Shown here: positions 10,761 to 21,467 of the stretch, one piece after another
How positions within the stretch are numbered: the stretch's first letter is position 1
Layout: the number at the start of each line of letters is the position of its first letter
Assembly: GCA_030522415.1 (NCBI GenBank)
Contig: CM060124.1
Span: 25,851,454 to 25,915,453, forward strand
Length of the DNA stretch: 64,000 bases
From: Channallabes apus
Taxonomy: Eukaryota; Chordata; Actinopteri; Siluriformes; Clariidae
Direction: 5' to 3'
The notes under the pieces: generated by a model
Seen by the model: the letters and a program-made list of their open reading frames with translations, nothing else
The model's database searches: none
What the model was told of the DNA's origin: nothing
Program-made: the position numbers and the translations under genes

Positions 10761-11780
10761 TCACCACTGTGTGGCATCTCCCCTTCTTCTTACAACACTC
10801 AACAGACGTCTGGGGACCGAGGAGACCAGTTTCTCAAGTTTAGAAATAGGAATGCTCTCCCATTCTTGTCTAATACAGGTCTCTAACTGTTCAATCGTCT
10901 TGGGCCTTCTTTGTCGCACCTTCCTCTTTATGATGCGCCAAATGTTCTCTATAGGGGAAAGATCTGGACGGCAGACTGGCCATTTCAGTACCCGGATCCT
11001 TCTCCTACGCAGCCATGATGCTGTGATTGATGCAGAATGTGCTCTGGCATTATCTTGTTGAAAAATGCAGGGTCTTCCCTGAAAGAGATGACGTCTGGAT
11101 GGGAGCATATGTTGTTCTAGAACCTGAATATATTTTTCTGCATTGATGGTGCCTTTCCAGACATGCAAGCTGCCCATGCCACACGCACTCATGCAACCCC
11201 ATACCATCAGAGATGCAGGCTTCTGAACTGAGCGTTGATAACAACTTGGGTTGTCCTTGTCCTCTTTGGTCCGGATGACATGGCGTCCCACATTTCCAAC
11301 AAGAACTTCGAATCGTGACTCGTCTGACCACAGAACAGTCTTCCATTTTGCCACACTCCATTTTAAATGATCCCTGGCCCAATGAAAACGCCTGTGCTTG
11401 TGGATCTTGCTTAGAAATGGCTTCTTCTTTGCACTGTAGAGTTTCAGCTGGCGACGGCGGATGGCACGGTGGATTGTGTTCACTGATGATAGTTTCTGGA
11501 AGTATTCCTGAGCCCATTCTGTGATTTCCTTTACAGTAGCATTCCTGTTTGTGGTGCAGTGTCGTTTAAGGGCCCGGAGATCACGGGCATCCAGTATGGT
11601 TTTACGCCCTTGACCCTTACGCACAGAGATTGTTCCAGATTCTCTGAATCTTCGGATGATATTATGCACAGTTGATGATAACTGCAAAGTCTTTGCAATT
11701 TTTCGCTGGGTAACACCTTTCTGATATTGCTCCACTATCTTTCTGCGCAACATTGTGGGAATTGGTGATCCTCTACCCAT
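10761..11780 (-). CDS. Tc1-like DDE transposase
   Basis: The transposase cuts its element out at the inverted repeats and inserts it at TA in the nucleus. The open frame begins at 11834, but the likely start is the internal methionine at 11780 (MGRGSPIP), giving 339 residues, close to the family's roughly 340. In 357-residue numbering a paired-like helix-turn-helix region spans about 26-66 (RRKIVEQYQKGVTQRKIAKT), followed by a GQGRK hook near 74-78 and a second HTH to about 130. The catalytic triad is D171 (WSDESRF), D261 (QQDNARAH) and E296 (PIENIW), with 34 residues between the last two: DD34E. The stop lies about 10 bp inside the left inverted repeat. No frameshift or internal stop is visible. 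Whether every functional residue is intact cannot be told from one copy. Confidence 0.93.
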   Translation of the reverse strand: MGRGSPIPTMLRRKIVEQYQKGVTQRKIAKTLQLSSTVHNIIRRFRESGTISVRKGQGRKTILDARDLRALKRHCTTNRNATVKEITEWAQEYFQKLSSVNTIHRAIRRRQLKLYSAKKKPFLSKIHKHRRFHWARDHLKWSVAKWKTVLWSDESRFEVLVGNVGRHVIRTKEDKDNPSCYQRSVQKPASLMVWGCMSACGMGSLHVWKGTINAEKYIQVLEQHMLPSRRHLFQGRPCIFQQDNARAHSASITASWLRRRRIRVLKWPVCRPDLSPIENIWRIIKRKVRQRRPKTIEQLETCIRQEWESIPISKLEKLVSSVPRRLLSVVRRRGDATQW

Positions 11781-11921
11781 CTTGGCTTCTGAGAGACACT
11801 GCCACTCTGAGAAGCTCTTTTTATACCCAATCATGCTGCCAATTAACCTAATTACTGTTAATTGGTCTTCCAGCTCTTCGTTATGCTCAAATTGACTTTT
11901 TCCAGCCTCTTATTGCTACTT

Positions 11922-12131
11922 GTCCCAACTTTTTTGGGATTTGTTGACACGGTGAAATTTGGAATCAACATATTTTTCCTTTAAAATGATACATTTTCTC
12001 GGATTAAAGTTTTGATCTGTCATCTATGTTCTATTCTGAATAAAATATTGACATTTGCCATCTCCACATCATTGCATTCAATTTTTATTCACAATTTGTT
12101 TAGTGTCCCAACTTTTTTGGAATCCGGTTTG
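11922..12131 (-). repeat. Right inverted terminal repeat of Tc1-like element
   Basis: The inner 'gtcccaacttttttgggatt' at 11922-11941 and the outer copy near 12105-12120 give the direct-repeat pair in this arm. TA follows at 12132. Confidence 0.9.
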
Positions 12132-12133
12132 TA

Positions 12134-12799
12134 TTCCAAATGGCTTTATGCTTTAGTTTTTTTTTTTTTTCATTTGCATCCTTAAATGGTCCATTAGTTT
12201 AACTGTAAGGTACTATTTAACCATGTTTAACATGTATATTTAAACTGTTCATTTAAATTCAATATGAATTAGTCACTTAATGATTTTGGTTTCTGCAGGC
12301 TAATGCTACAGTACACACAACTCCTGCTACTTTAGTGAATAAAATTCTAAAGATGCCTTACAACATTAGTTTTTTTTATTCTTTGTTTGTTTGTTTTTAT
12401 AAAGGTCAATGTGAATTTTATAAGCAAAAAATCAAGAAATAACACAATGACAATTAATATACATTTCTATTAGCCTATGAAAGTATTTTTGTGATATTGA
12501 GAAATGTATCTCCCTGCTTCCTGATACAGACAGAATGAAATGACCCAGACTTTCAAAACTCTCCAACTCACCAAATAAGCAGGTTGGAAGTGTTAGCACA
12601 GCGTGTTAGCATAATAACATAAATACTGTTCATTATCCATGTGGCTTAGTGGTGCTTTTTTGCAGGTGTTTATTGTCTTGATTTCAAAAAGCTTAAATTT
12701 CAAATACAGCATTAAATTAAAACCACATAGTACTGTAGATTGTCAAAATGTTCTGGCAATGTTCATTTGGCAGTGTTTGGAAAGTGAGAATTACCTGTC
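12134..12799. other. AT-rich noncoding DNA
   Basis: Nothing recognised. Confidence 0.5.
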
Positions 12800-13085
12800 A
12801 GTGTTGCCCAGCTAGTCGTACATGGGTCGGTCGCTCTGGACCTTTGGGCTACGTTCTCATTATCAGCCTGAAGTGCCTCAATTCCATTTTGTTTAGTCCA
12901 GTGTGACACAGATCAGATTTTTTAGGACTGTCTAAATGCACAAATGTTATGTTTTTTTTTTCAGATTGGATCTGAGCAGATACATAACTGAAACTCAGTT
13001 ATGCAATTTGAATGAAACAGGCAGATTGGACTTGCCTCTGTGCATCAGTCAGCACTGGCAACACATGAATGGCTCTCCAAGAGGT
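12800..13085. mobile_element. Non-autonomous hAT-like relic (family H1)
   Basis: 'cagcctgaagtg' followed by 'gtgtgacacagatcagattt' and a later 'cagattggatctgagca' matches a repeat seen again at 36080-36260. The family is remembered as a non-autonomous fish DNA transposon, probably hAT. Ends were not defined. Confidence 0.45.
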
Positions 13086-13315
13086 AAGTAGTGTCAGAAA
13101 GCAAGCAATGCAGCATATCTGGATCTAGCTTCCTGAACCATGTGACAATAAGAGACCGAAAATTCGTGAAAAACAGTATCACATGCCTAAGAAAGACTGA
13201 GGGCACAGAACATCAGCAATAGCTGCATCCCTTCCAGCATCAAGCAGCTCAGATCATTATTCAGCTGGATGTTTTCATAGATGTTCTCTCGGCACAACTC
13301 CAGATTGAACTCCTG

Positions 13316-13368
13316 AAGCAATTTCCCTTTGGGATTAATAAAGTTCTTTGAATCTTGAATCTTGAATC
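13316..13368 (+). repeat. LINE 3' end with (GAATCTT)n tail
   Basis: Identical over 53 bases to 6026-6078. An extremely 5'-truncated LINE insertion. Confidence 0.75.
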
Positions 13369-13964
13369 AGATGTGGTCGACAGGGAGACATCCAATATCA
13401 AGTCTCAACAAAAGTTAAGCCTTTGCTTTTTCAGAATCAAGCAATTTTAGCTCTAAACTTTCTCCTATTAGCCCTATGCCATGGTTTGTATGAGGCCTGT
13501 TCCGCAACCCAGAATGATGCCAAATCAACTAACAATTCTGTCCAGCCCCATGCTTTGCTGTTCACCAAGTCTTCCAGGTTCTGGTGTCTGATCTATTTTG
13601 CCAAAGATATACCCTACAGCACCTGAGCCTTACCCTGTATGTTCTCAATAACGCATCCCAGTCTGGTAGTATCTGTGTCATGTGTTTGCGGTCACTCTGG
13701 ATTTTTTTCTTTTGGACTTTATAGTGGTGTGGTGTTTATGCTGATGTGGCTCGTTCAATCTGGCTTCAATTTGTTTTGTATTGTCTTGAGTCTTGAATAG
13801 ATACATAATTTAAGCACTGAGTTCTGCACATGTCGTTGTCTCACATCTGTTCACGTTGTTACCTGTTCTGTTTGTTTCCCGTGTTTATGTTTCTTTTTTT
13901 TTTTTTTTTACCACTCTGGAGCATGATCATATTGTCTGTTTTCATGTCTGAAACACTTGACCTC
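13369..13964. other. Noncoding DNA
   Basis: Nothing recognised. T run at 13891-13909. Confidence 0.5.
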
Positions 13965-14030
13965 CGAGGAACTCCTTTAATGGCACAAACATATGGAAAA
14001 CAGTGATGTCAGGACTGTACTTATTACAAA
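13965..14030. repeat. Fragment of mariner-like relic family
   Basis: 'aactcctttaatggcacaaa' followed by 'tgatgtcaggactgta' parallels phrases in 14760-14835 and 39585-39640, so it is probably a small piece of the same old transposon. Confidence 0.35.
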
Positions 14031-14242
14031 CATGTAGATTTGTATTTCATTTGTGATTTATTGTGTTTGTGGGATTTTATTGCATTGACAGGTGTTACAC
14101 TTCATCCCAAAAAAGCAGCCGAAAAAAAAGAAAAAAAATTTAGCACCTGGAATTATTAGTTGAGAAGAATGTTCGTCAAATGTATGTATTATTCAGAGCT
14201 TTCTCTTCACTACTTTATAGTCGTCTCACATTGTAGCCATGT

Positions 14243-14282
<40 letters not shown>

Positions 14283-14584
14283 TGAATATATGTCAGTCCC
14301 ATGTGTAATAACAGTGATCAGTGTGAGCTGCTTCCTGCATTACACAGTCTGAGATTGTGTGTTCGACGAGACTTTCCTAGGGGAACAATGATGCACCAGA
14401 GAACATGCGAGGAATGGAAGAAATATCGGAATTGAAAAAATAAAAACCCTGCACAGAACTTCAAACACTTATACTCTCACCTCTGTGCTGGAAATTTGAT
14501 GCATGCATAACAAGCAGATTGGTTTCAATGTCTCCAAAGTGCTTAAAAAAATCCTGATAACATTTAAATTGATTTGTTATTGTA
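14031..14584. other. Noncoding DNA with (GT)n at 14248-14281
   Basis: A 34-bp GT dinucleotide run, otherwise nothing recognised. Confidence 0.7.
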
Positions 14585-15015
14585 CGAGGGGTGTTCAAGT
14601 CAATTCAGTTTTGATTTTGCAGACCAGATTGTCTACAAAAAAAACTTGTGTTATTTCTCTATATAATCCCCTGCTACACTAATGCACTTATCATGGTGTT
14701 TCACTAGTGCTTGGATGATATCAAGGTAGAAAGTTGTGTTCATGATCGGATTGCCTGATTCACATCTCCCAGGTACTCCCTAAATGGCCTAAATATATGA
14801 AAATGTCTTGGAGTGAGGTTAAGACTGTACAGTGACAAGTTATCCAATGATTTTCAAGGATCAGGTGTGCCATTCACTGAATGCTCACATGAATGATCCA
14901 AGCCGTCTGGGCTTAAGAAACTCTTTAAAATGTTTGCACCATCTTAACTGTTTTACTGCGGTTAAACTGCGGAGTCTTATCACCGTACTGTGCTTGAAGT
15001 CTTATGTAAATGTCA
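14585..15015. mobile_element. Mariner-like transposon relic
   Basis: Starts near 'cgaggggtgttcaagtcaa', an end-like phrase. Later phrases such as 'tgatatcaaggtagaaagtt' and 'tctctatataatcccctgct' recur, partly inverted, at 39500-39960. No open transposase frame remains. The mariner assignment is tentative. Confidence 0.4.
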
Positions 15016-15391
15016 ATTGCTTTTCAATTATGCCTTTCTTGACCAGAATTTTAGTCCTGGTTTTGCTTGAAGCCACTCATATTGTCAATTGCAAATTGTT
15101 TTAATGACTTATCAGACGACTTATGGTGTATTATATATAAATTTTGTGACTTATTTTGTAACAAGATTTACATGATCTTCGGGAATCCGCAGGAATCTTA
15201 TTGTAGCATGTGATGCTTTATTGATGTATTATGTTGTTAATATAATAGAAGTGAAAAGCATAGAGGCAACAAACCCACATCTCTTTTACTAGTATCAGAC
15301 AAAGAAAAAATACACGCATCAATAAATTCGGTATTCTAATAGACTGCAAATATTGGGTAATTTTTTTTACCACTCTTAAATTTAATCATTT
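15016..15391. other. AT-rich noncoding DNA
   Basis: Nothing recognised. Confidence 0.5.
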
Positions 15392-15509
15392 TAAATTCGA
15401 GGCCCCCGTGCTTGGTGGGTTTCCTCCAGGTACTCCGGTTTCCTCCCACAGTCCAAAGACATGCAGATTAGGCTAATTGCCGTTCCCAAATTGACCATAG
15501 TGTGTGGAT

Positions 15510-15548
<39 letters not shown>

Positions 15549-15691
15549 TTGCGATGGATTGGCACGAGGGTGTACCCTGCCTCGTGCCCTGAGAACCCTG
15601 GGATAGGCTCCAGGTCCCCGCGACCCTAAATACAGGATAAAGCGGTATAGAAGATGAATGAATGAATGAATGAATGAATAAATTCGAGGCC
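15392..15691 (+). repeat. SINE subfamily B, 5'-truncated, with TSD
   Basis: The tRNA-like head is missing; the copy starts in the body ('cccgtgcttggtgggtttcc'). A 13-bp duplication, taaattcgaggcc, at 15392-15404 and 15679-15691 shows that the truncated form itself was inserted. Tail 'aaatacaggataaagcggta' then (GAAT)n marks subfamily B. The internal GT stretch has grown to about 35 bp (15512-15546). Confidence 0.92.
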
Positions 15692-16138
15692 ACATACAGT
15701 ACATACTTATATTTAGGATATTAATTACCATGCCTTCCTATAGGATTAGCAGTGGCAAAAAGCAGCTCTAAGCCACATGGATACAAAAAAGTATTTATGT
15801 ACAGTATGTGACTATGCAAGTTCTAACAATCTAAACCAACTTCTTTGAATACCTGCCGAGTCCTGTTCTCAAATAGAGAATTCTGATTCCTTCGTAGAGT
15901 CTGAGTCTTCTTTTTTATTTTATTCTCATTCCTTTTTTTCTTACACCCCCCACCACACACAGACAATAATAGTTTGTTTGAATTTAGTTATTATAGTTGT
16001 GAGTAATTGTGTATTGTTTCATGCTATTAATGTAACAATTTATAGATTTATAGAATTTGTAATTTATGAAATCTAGATTTTAACTGTTCCTGCCACATTA
16101 ATTTTTAATAATATTAACTTAATACTACTACTACTAAT
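15692..16138. other. AT-rich noncoding DNA
   Basis: Nothing recognised before the trinucleotide run that precedes the next SINE. Confidence 0.5.
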
Positions 16139-16533
16139 AATAATAATCATTCATTCATTCTCTATACCGCTTAATCCTGTGTTCAGGGTCGCGGGGGACC
16201 TGGAGCCTATCCCAGGAGACTTCGGGCACTAGGCGGGGTACACCCTGGACAGGGTGCCAATCCATCGCAGGGCACACACACATACACACACTCACACACC
16301 CAATCACACACTACGGGTAATTTTAGGAACGCCAATTAACCTAACCTGCATATCTTTGGACTGTGGGAGGAAACCGGAGTACCCGGAGGAAACCCACCAA
16401 GCACGGGGAGAACATGCAAACTCCATGCACACAGAGACGGGAATCGAGCCTGGCCGGGGAATCGAACCCAGACCCTGGAGGTGCAAGGCGACAGTGCTAA
16501 CCACTACACCACCGCGCCGCCAATAATAATCAT
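16139..16533 (-). repeat. SINE subfamily A, full length, with TSD
   Basis: A complete copy on the minus strand, from the box A region at about 16510 to the (ATTC)n tail at 16149. The 12-bp duplication aataataatcat (16139-16150; 16522-16533) lies in an AAT-rich target, so it is a little less certain than the others. Box B reads 'ggggaatcgaaccc' on the plus strand. Confidence 0.92.
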
Positions 16534-16639
16534 AATAATAATAATATAAAAAAAGAAAAAATGTAAAAAATAAAAGCAAATCTTTAGGATGTTTTGTAAA
16601 AATATATATATTTTTATTTTCTTCCAGATTGCTAGCATA

Positions 16640-17345
16640 AATTTAAATTAAAATTAAAATTAATATTTTATTTGTCACATACACAGTCATACACAGATAC
16701 GATATGCAGTGAAATGCTTAGACAACTGCTCGTGACCTTAAAATAAAAGACTATGAATAGGAAATAAATATGAAAAATAAAATAGGGGGTAAATTTAACT
16801 AGGAAAGAATAAAATAAAATATAAAAATTAAAGTTAAAATAAAATAACTGTAGAACAATACACAATATAGAAAATATATGAAGAATATATGAACAGTAAG
16901 TGCAGCTGTACGAGTAGGAAAAGAATGGTAATGACCAGGGTTGTGCAATCTACATATTTAAAGTGTCTTGTGCAGTGCGAATATGCTTAAAGTGATTTAT
17001 TTAAAGTGACTTGTGATAGTGATTTGAGTGGTTTGATGACCTCGAAGTGTAGTTGTACAGTGGTCACTAGTGTAAACGAATGTCCAGAATGTCCAGAGTG
17101 TGTGTAAAAACCATATGTGTGGGTCAGTACTGTGTGGTGGTGTGATTGAGAGACCGTATCACCTGCGGGAAGAAGCTCCTCCTCAGTCTCTCTGTGTTGG
17201 CCTTCAGGGAGCGGAATCGCTTTCCTGACCTCAACAGAGAGAACAGTCCATTGTTGGGATGGCTGAGGTCCTTCACGATCTTCCTGGCCTTGGTCCAGCA
17301 CCGCCTGCTGTAGATCGAGTGCAGGTCAGAGACTAGGTCATTATT
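16640..17345 (-). pseudogene. L2/Rex1-like LINE, 3' fragment of reverse transcriptase
   Basis: On the minus strand from about 17325 a frame reads LHSIYSRRCW, then KARKIVKDLSHP, then LRSGKRFRSL. This is the C-terminal end of a reverse transcriptase from the L2/Rex1 (CR1-group) LINEs of fish. It is followed by a 3' untranslated region down to 'tttatttgtcacatacacag' (16668) and an A/T-rich tail. The 5' part of the LINE is absent (5' truncation). The 104-residue open frame at 16987-17301 is partly a different frame. TSDs were not found. Confidence 0.7.
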
Positions 17346-18035
17346 GAATAGATGCGAGTCTTCTTTTACATTCCTTTTGCTGGGAACTCAGTGAATACCT
17401 TCAACTTCATAAGTTCAGAAAATATGAAATGTATTAGAAGTGCTAGTGATTCTCGTATTTGCATTGACATGTTTTTTTTTGCATTGACGTGCTTTCTAAT
17501 TTAGGTTTAACTTGTGCTTAATGTAAAGTGGGGGCTGAACAATTGGTAACGAAAGCAAATTTCTGCTGCACAGATCTATTTTCATGTAGCTTCTATGGAA
17601 AGCACTAAATTACTGTATCTTCATATCACCCCATCTTGTTTGCTTTTGGTGAAATTTTACGCAAAATGGCTTCACTAATTCTATAATTTTGTACTAACAT
17701 TAGCTAACATACATAAGATATTGCATACATATTCCAACCTTTCTGAACAAAATTCTAAAGAGAATTTCACCATATGTAGTGCTTCAGTTAAATGCATTGA
17801 TGAAAAAATTTATCCATTTTGACTTGCAGTGCTAACCCTGGGGTAAATTTTAAAGTTACAATGATAGAGATATCCTGCTATGAGTCCCTGAGCACCTTTT
17901 AAATCTATCTTCAGCCTCACAAATTAACATAATTATGGTAGACAATTATATCTTCTTAACCCACAATTTTTTTTAATAACGTTTAAATGCTTAACCTGTT
18001 CAGGAAGCCATATCCAGAGACTTTTACTCATAAAT
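17346..18035. other. AT-rich noncoding DNA
   Basis: Nothing recognised. Confidence 0.5.
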
Positions 18036-18262
18036 GATTTTTTCAGTCCCTTTGCCCTTGACCTCGTCAAGAGAAAAAAATGTAACCCACGAGAGACATG
18101 CAATTGTAATTAATTAAATTAGAAGACGACTCATTTAAGTTTCCCGCTGGAGCCACACACCAAATTGGCATGCGTTATTAACGAGAATCCAGTTCGCCAT
18201 CTGAGACTGACCCAGATTTGTATAAGAGCTGGTGAAGGAAATGATTATTCCTGCTTACTAAA
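18036..18262. other. Candidate conserved noncoding element
   Basis: Repeat-free, high-complexity stretch with 'caattgtaattaattaaatt', 'cattta' and 'gttattaacgag' motifs suited to homeodomain factors. Called from appearance only. Confidence 0.25.
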
Positions 18263-18575
18263 AGCTAAAGGCTATACAAATCTTCAGGCTACAGTAGTTG
18301 TGCTAAAAAAGTCATTGACATTTAGCACTCACTAACTCCACTTTTTCCTCTTTCACATCATAAAATTAAATGTTAATACTGTAATGTACAATGTGGCGAG
18401 TCCTGTTAACTGACTGAAACTTAAGGAAAGTGATTATTTAAGTTGTTTAGGGTTTAAAACAAAGTTTTAAAAAAGAGTGCAACAAAACGATAAAAATCAG
18501 ATAGAGTAACCTGTTGATTTGGTGATGCTGCAAAATGCAGTGATAATCAGGAGATTTGAGCTCAGTGGTGGGTCA

Positions 18576-18765
18576 GGGGTAGCTCAGTGGTTAAGGCATT
18601 GGACTATGGTTCGGAAGGTCCCAGGTTCAAACCCCACAACCACCAAGTTGCCACTGTTGGGCCCTTGAGCAAGGCCCTTAACCCTCAACTGCTCAGATGT
18701 GTAATAAAATATAAATGTAAGTCGCTCTGGATAAGAGCATCTGCCAAATGCCTAAATGTAAATTT
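18576..18765 (+). repeat. tRNA-derived SINE with L2-type tail (second family)
   Basis: The head 'ggggtagctcagtggttaag' (box A) and 'aggttcaaacccc' (box B) looks tRNA-like. The conserved middle reads 'cccttgagcaaggcccttaa'. The tail 'gtaagtcgctctggataaga' then 'gcatctgccaaatgcc' is the familiar 3' end shared by L2-group LINEs and many fish SINEs. Not a functional tRNA gene: there is no acceptor-stem closure or terminator beside it. Confidence 0.88.
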
Positions 18766-18774
18766 ATGGCTGTT

Positions 18775-19400
18775 CTAATCTGAGGTGCTGTAAATCAGTG
18801 GTTTTTGAGGCTGGTCATTCTAATAAACTTATCTTCTGCAGCAGATGTAGCTCTTTGTCCTTCTTTCCTGAGTCTTCATGAGAGCCAGTCTCATCATAGG
18901 GGCTGATGGTTTTGGCGACTGCACTTGGGGATACATTTATCAAATCCTTGAGATTTTTCAGACTGACTGACCTTCATTTCTAAAAGTAATGAATGCCTGT
19001 TTTGCACTTAACAAAGTGTTTTGTACCATAACATGGATTTGTACAGTAGTTATAGTAGCAGTAAAAGGGTTGGCTCTGTACCCACACTCCCTCTGAAATG
19101 TCGCAAATTAACTCATGACAAGTCGCACCTTGAAGCTGAGAGAATGCTATGACTGTGTCAAACAGTCAACAAAGATAAATGTAGCTACTTTGCACAATAT
19201 AAAATATAAAACACATTTTGGGTTGTTTAACCCTTTTTTGTTTAGTACATAATTTTATACATGTTCTTTAATAGTTTGGACGTCTTCAGTATTAATGTAC
19301 AATGGTATAATATATAAAATAATGGTATATAAAATATAATTAAAATCAAGGAAACAACTGAAGGAGAAGGTGTGACCATTTCTTTTTAACTGGTAGTATA
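18775..19400 (-). mobile_element. Tc1-like transposon relic (family T2)
   Basis: Same family as 5857-6390: 'tttttgaggctggtcattct' and 'cttctgcagcagatgtagct', then 'ttggcgactgcacttgggga' and 'cagactgactgaccttcatt'. It ends with the terminal-repeat-like region at 19360-19395 ('gaaggtgtgaccatttc'). Many indels; no open frame. Confidence 0.7.
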
Positions 19401-20315
19401 CAAAGTAATTTTAAAAAATGGAAATGAATGTGACTAATGGTTTCAAGGGAAGGTTTTTTGCTTTGGATTCTTGTGTAGCAAACAAACACCAGGACGATGA
19501 TGATTTACAGCTAAATCTAATCTAATTAATTATATCCAGATGGTCATGGATCAGAACCTGAGCGTAACTGTGGATTGACTAGCTGCTCACATGAACGTCC
19601 AAATCTCCCTGCTTCTGATGTCTTTATCATTAAATCAAGTGAACAAGACAAATGATTGACATTTAAACACGTGCTACAGTGAAGCAAACAGGAAGTTCTG
19701 TTTTCCTCCTGGCAGTTTTGTGTGTAGCATCATGTTCTCTACTAACAACCATTACCAAGCTGAGCATTTGCATTGTAAATCAATAGAACAGTGAGATTTA
19801 TTTATTTGGCTCAGCATTGATCGATGAAAATGGCTTTTATTTTAGCAGCTGACCGTGGAGATTGGTGGATTAAATAAGTAAATAAAATTAAATTAAAATT
19901 AAATTCCATTCATAATGGAATAAATAAGTAAATAAACCGGTATGTTTATTTTATCTGGTTTTAGCTTTTTTATTATATAAGATAAAAGCATAATAATAAT
20001 ACCTACACAACATATTTATTACTAATTATGTATCATATATGGCAAAATATTGACATATTGACATTGGTGAAACTTGGTATGTCTGGTCCGCTGGGCTGCG
20101 GAGAGAGCAGCTGCTTGCCAAAAACCCACATTCCAAACAAGTCACACTTCATCTTCTAATCTATTGCTTAAGTTGCTTAAGTTATTTATGTCTACAAAAC
20201 TAGCTAGCTTCTAACATGAGGCTGATATCCAAATCCGTCTCTCTCTCCCTCAATACTTGGTGTGTAGAACAAGGTTTGTACACCCTATATGGTGCACTAG
20301 TTCTACATTTATGGG
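19401..20315. other. AT-rich noncoding DNA
   Basis: Nothing recognised. Confidence 0.5.
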
Positions 20316-20720
20316 CCCAGTTTCTCGAAAGCTTCTTATCACTAAGTAGTTCTTAAGTTGTACCTTAACCTCTCTCTTAACGTTATGACGCATTTCCTGA
20401 AATGTTCTCTTGGGTAAGTCACACGTTCGTACGGTTGGTCTGGACCAAACTTAACTCATTCTTAGCGTAGTTTCAGCTCGAGACGCTAGTCGCCACCACT
20501 GAGCAGCAGTCCTTATAAATCGACGGTGTATGGAAGCACATTATGGCACGTTATCAAACTCTTATGAATGATAGAATATACTGTAGGCCTATTTAAGAAT
20601 TTGATTTTATTTGATATCAGAACTAATAGAGTGACTTTTAATTAGCCTATTTCATAATGTGACTAATGCATTAAAATTGGCAATCACTTTTAATATTAAA
20701 CAGGTGGCGAACAATTTGGC
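20316..20720. mobile_element. Unclassified non-autonomous DNA transposon relic
   Basis: 'cccagtttctcgaaagcttc' then 'agtagttcttaagttgtacc' and 'cattcttagcgtagtttcag' resemble a fish repeat remembered in many copies. Class uncertain (Harbinger or hAT). No ends defined. Confidence 0.3.
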
Positions 20721-21013
20721 AGCGATACAGCGTGTTGAAGGCGGCCCCATCCGTGGAGCCATGTGATTATGGAGCTTCTTGACCTGCTCAGACCTGCGCT
20801 TACCAGGCCAACACGTCGTACTTACACTCTACGTCCCGATGTCCAGCTGCTCGCTGCTTTTTGCTTAAAATATGTTTCATTGATCCTTAGCTATTATCCA
20901 TAACTTTATGGGTTTTTCTTTTGACACGTTTTATTTTTATGAAATTTTATTTAGTTAAATGAGAAAATAACTAGTAATAGTGATAAATTGTTTCAAACCC
21001 CTAATTATATGCG
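20721..21013. other. AT-rich noncoding DNA
   Basis: A short CG-richer patch at 20725-20855 is followed by AT-rich DNA. Nothing recognised. Confidence 0.4.
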
Positions 21014-21467
21014 TAATACCCCTATCTCACCTGAGATGCGGTGTTATACCCCTATATCACCTACGCAGGTTCGCGCAGTGGCCGTACGTAGGGTTCATCA
21101 TGATTCACTGCAAGTTTTTGCTCTGTGATTACGATTCCATATTTCCACATGAAAAATTTAACGTAAAATTTTTTTGGCGGTCCTCGCGGAACTTCGGCGG
21201 GCAATCGCGGCAGCTCATGGTGCATAACATTGCATCTCACCGTGAGTCAAACCGCATAGGTGAGATAGGGGTATTAGGCACCGTGAGTAACTGCCCGATG
21301 TTCCGCAAAGATCTGCAAGGTCCATGAGCTTCCGCATGTTAAACATGTTTATTTTTTTTTGGGTGGTAAAATGGAAACGTAACCACGGCACCAAAACTCG
21401 CGCTGAATCATTATTAACCGCACTTTCAGCCACCGCGCGAAACTGCGTAGGTGAGATAGGGGTATTA
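21014..21467. mobile_element. MITE with four copies of its end motif
   Basis: The end motif 'atacccctatctcacct' starts at 21016, and its inverse 'aggtgagataggggtat' ends at 21465. TA lies outside each end (21014-21015; 21466-21467), as expected for Tc1/mariner-type movement. Extra copies occur inside: direct at about 21046-21062, inverted at 21257-21274. The interior is CpG-rich compared with the flanks. Plus- and minus-strand open frames here (20980-21665) simply follow the repeat. Confidence 0.7.

Larger units (their letters stand above)
10541..12131 (-). mobile_element. Full-length Tc1-like transposon with long IR/DR ends
   Basis: The 1,591-bp element is bounded by TA dinucleotides (10539-10540 and 12132-12133), the Tc1/mariner target duplication. 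It starts caaaccggattcc and ends with the exact inverse. Each end is an inverted repeat of about 210 bp (10541-10750; 11922-12131). Within each arm the phrase 'ccaaaaaagttgggac' occurs twice, at the outer and inner edges, as in the IR/DR class that includes Sleeping Beauty. The arms differ by scattered substitutions and short gaps. Between them lies an open transposase on the minus strand. Confidence 0.95.

Noticed and set aside
11050..11517. 155-residue frame on the minus strand inside the Tc1 element
   Set aside because: It is an out-of-frame shadow of the transposase gene on the same strand.
18576..18650. Possible functional tRNA gene
   Set aside because: Box A and box B are present, but the sequence runs straight into a SINE core and L2-type tail, with no acceptor-stem closure or terminator.
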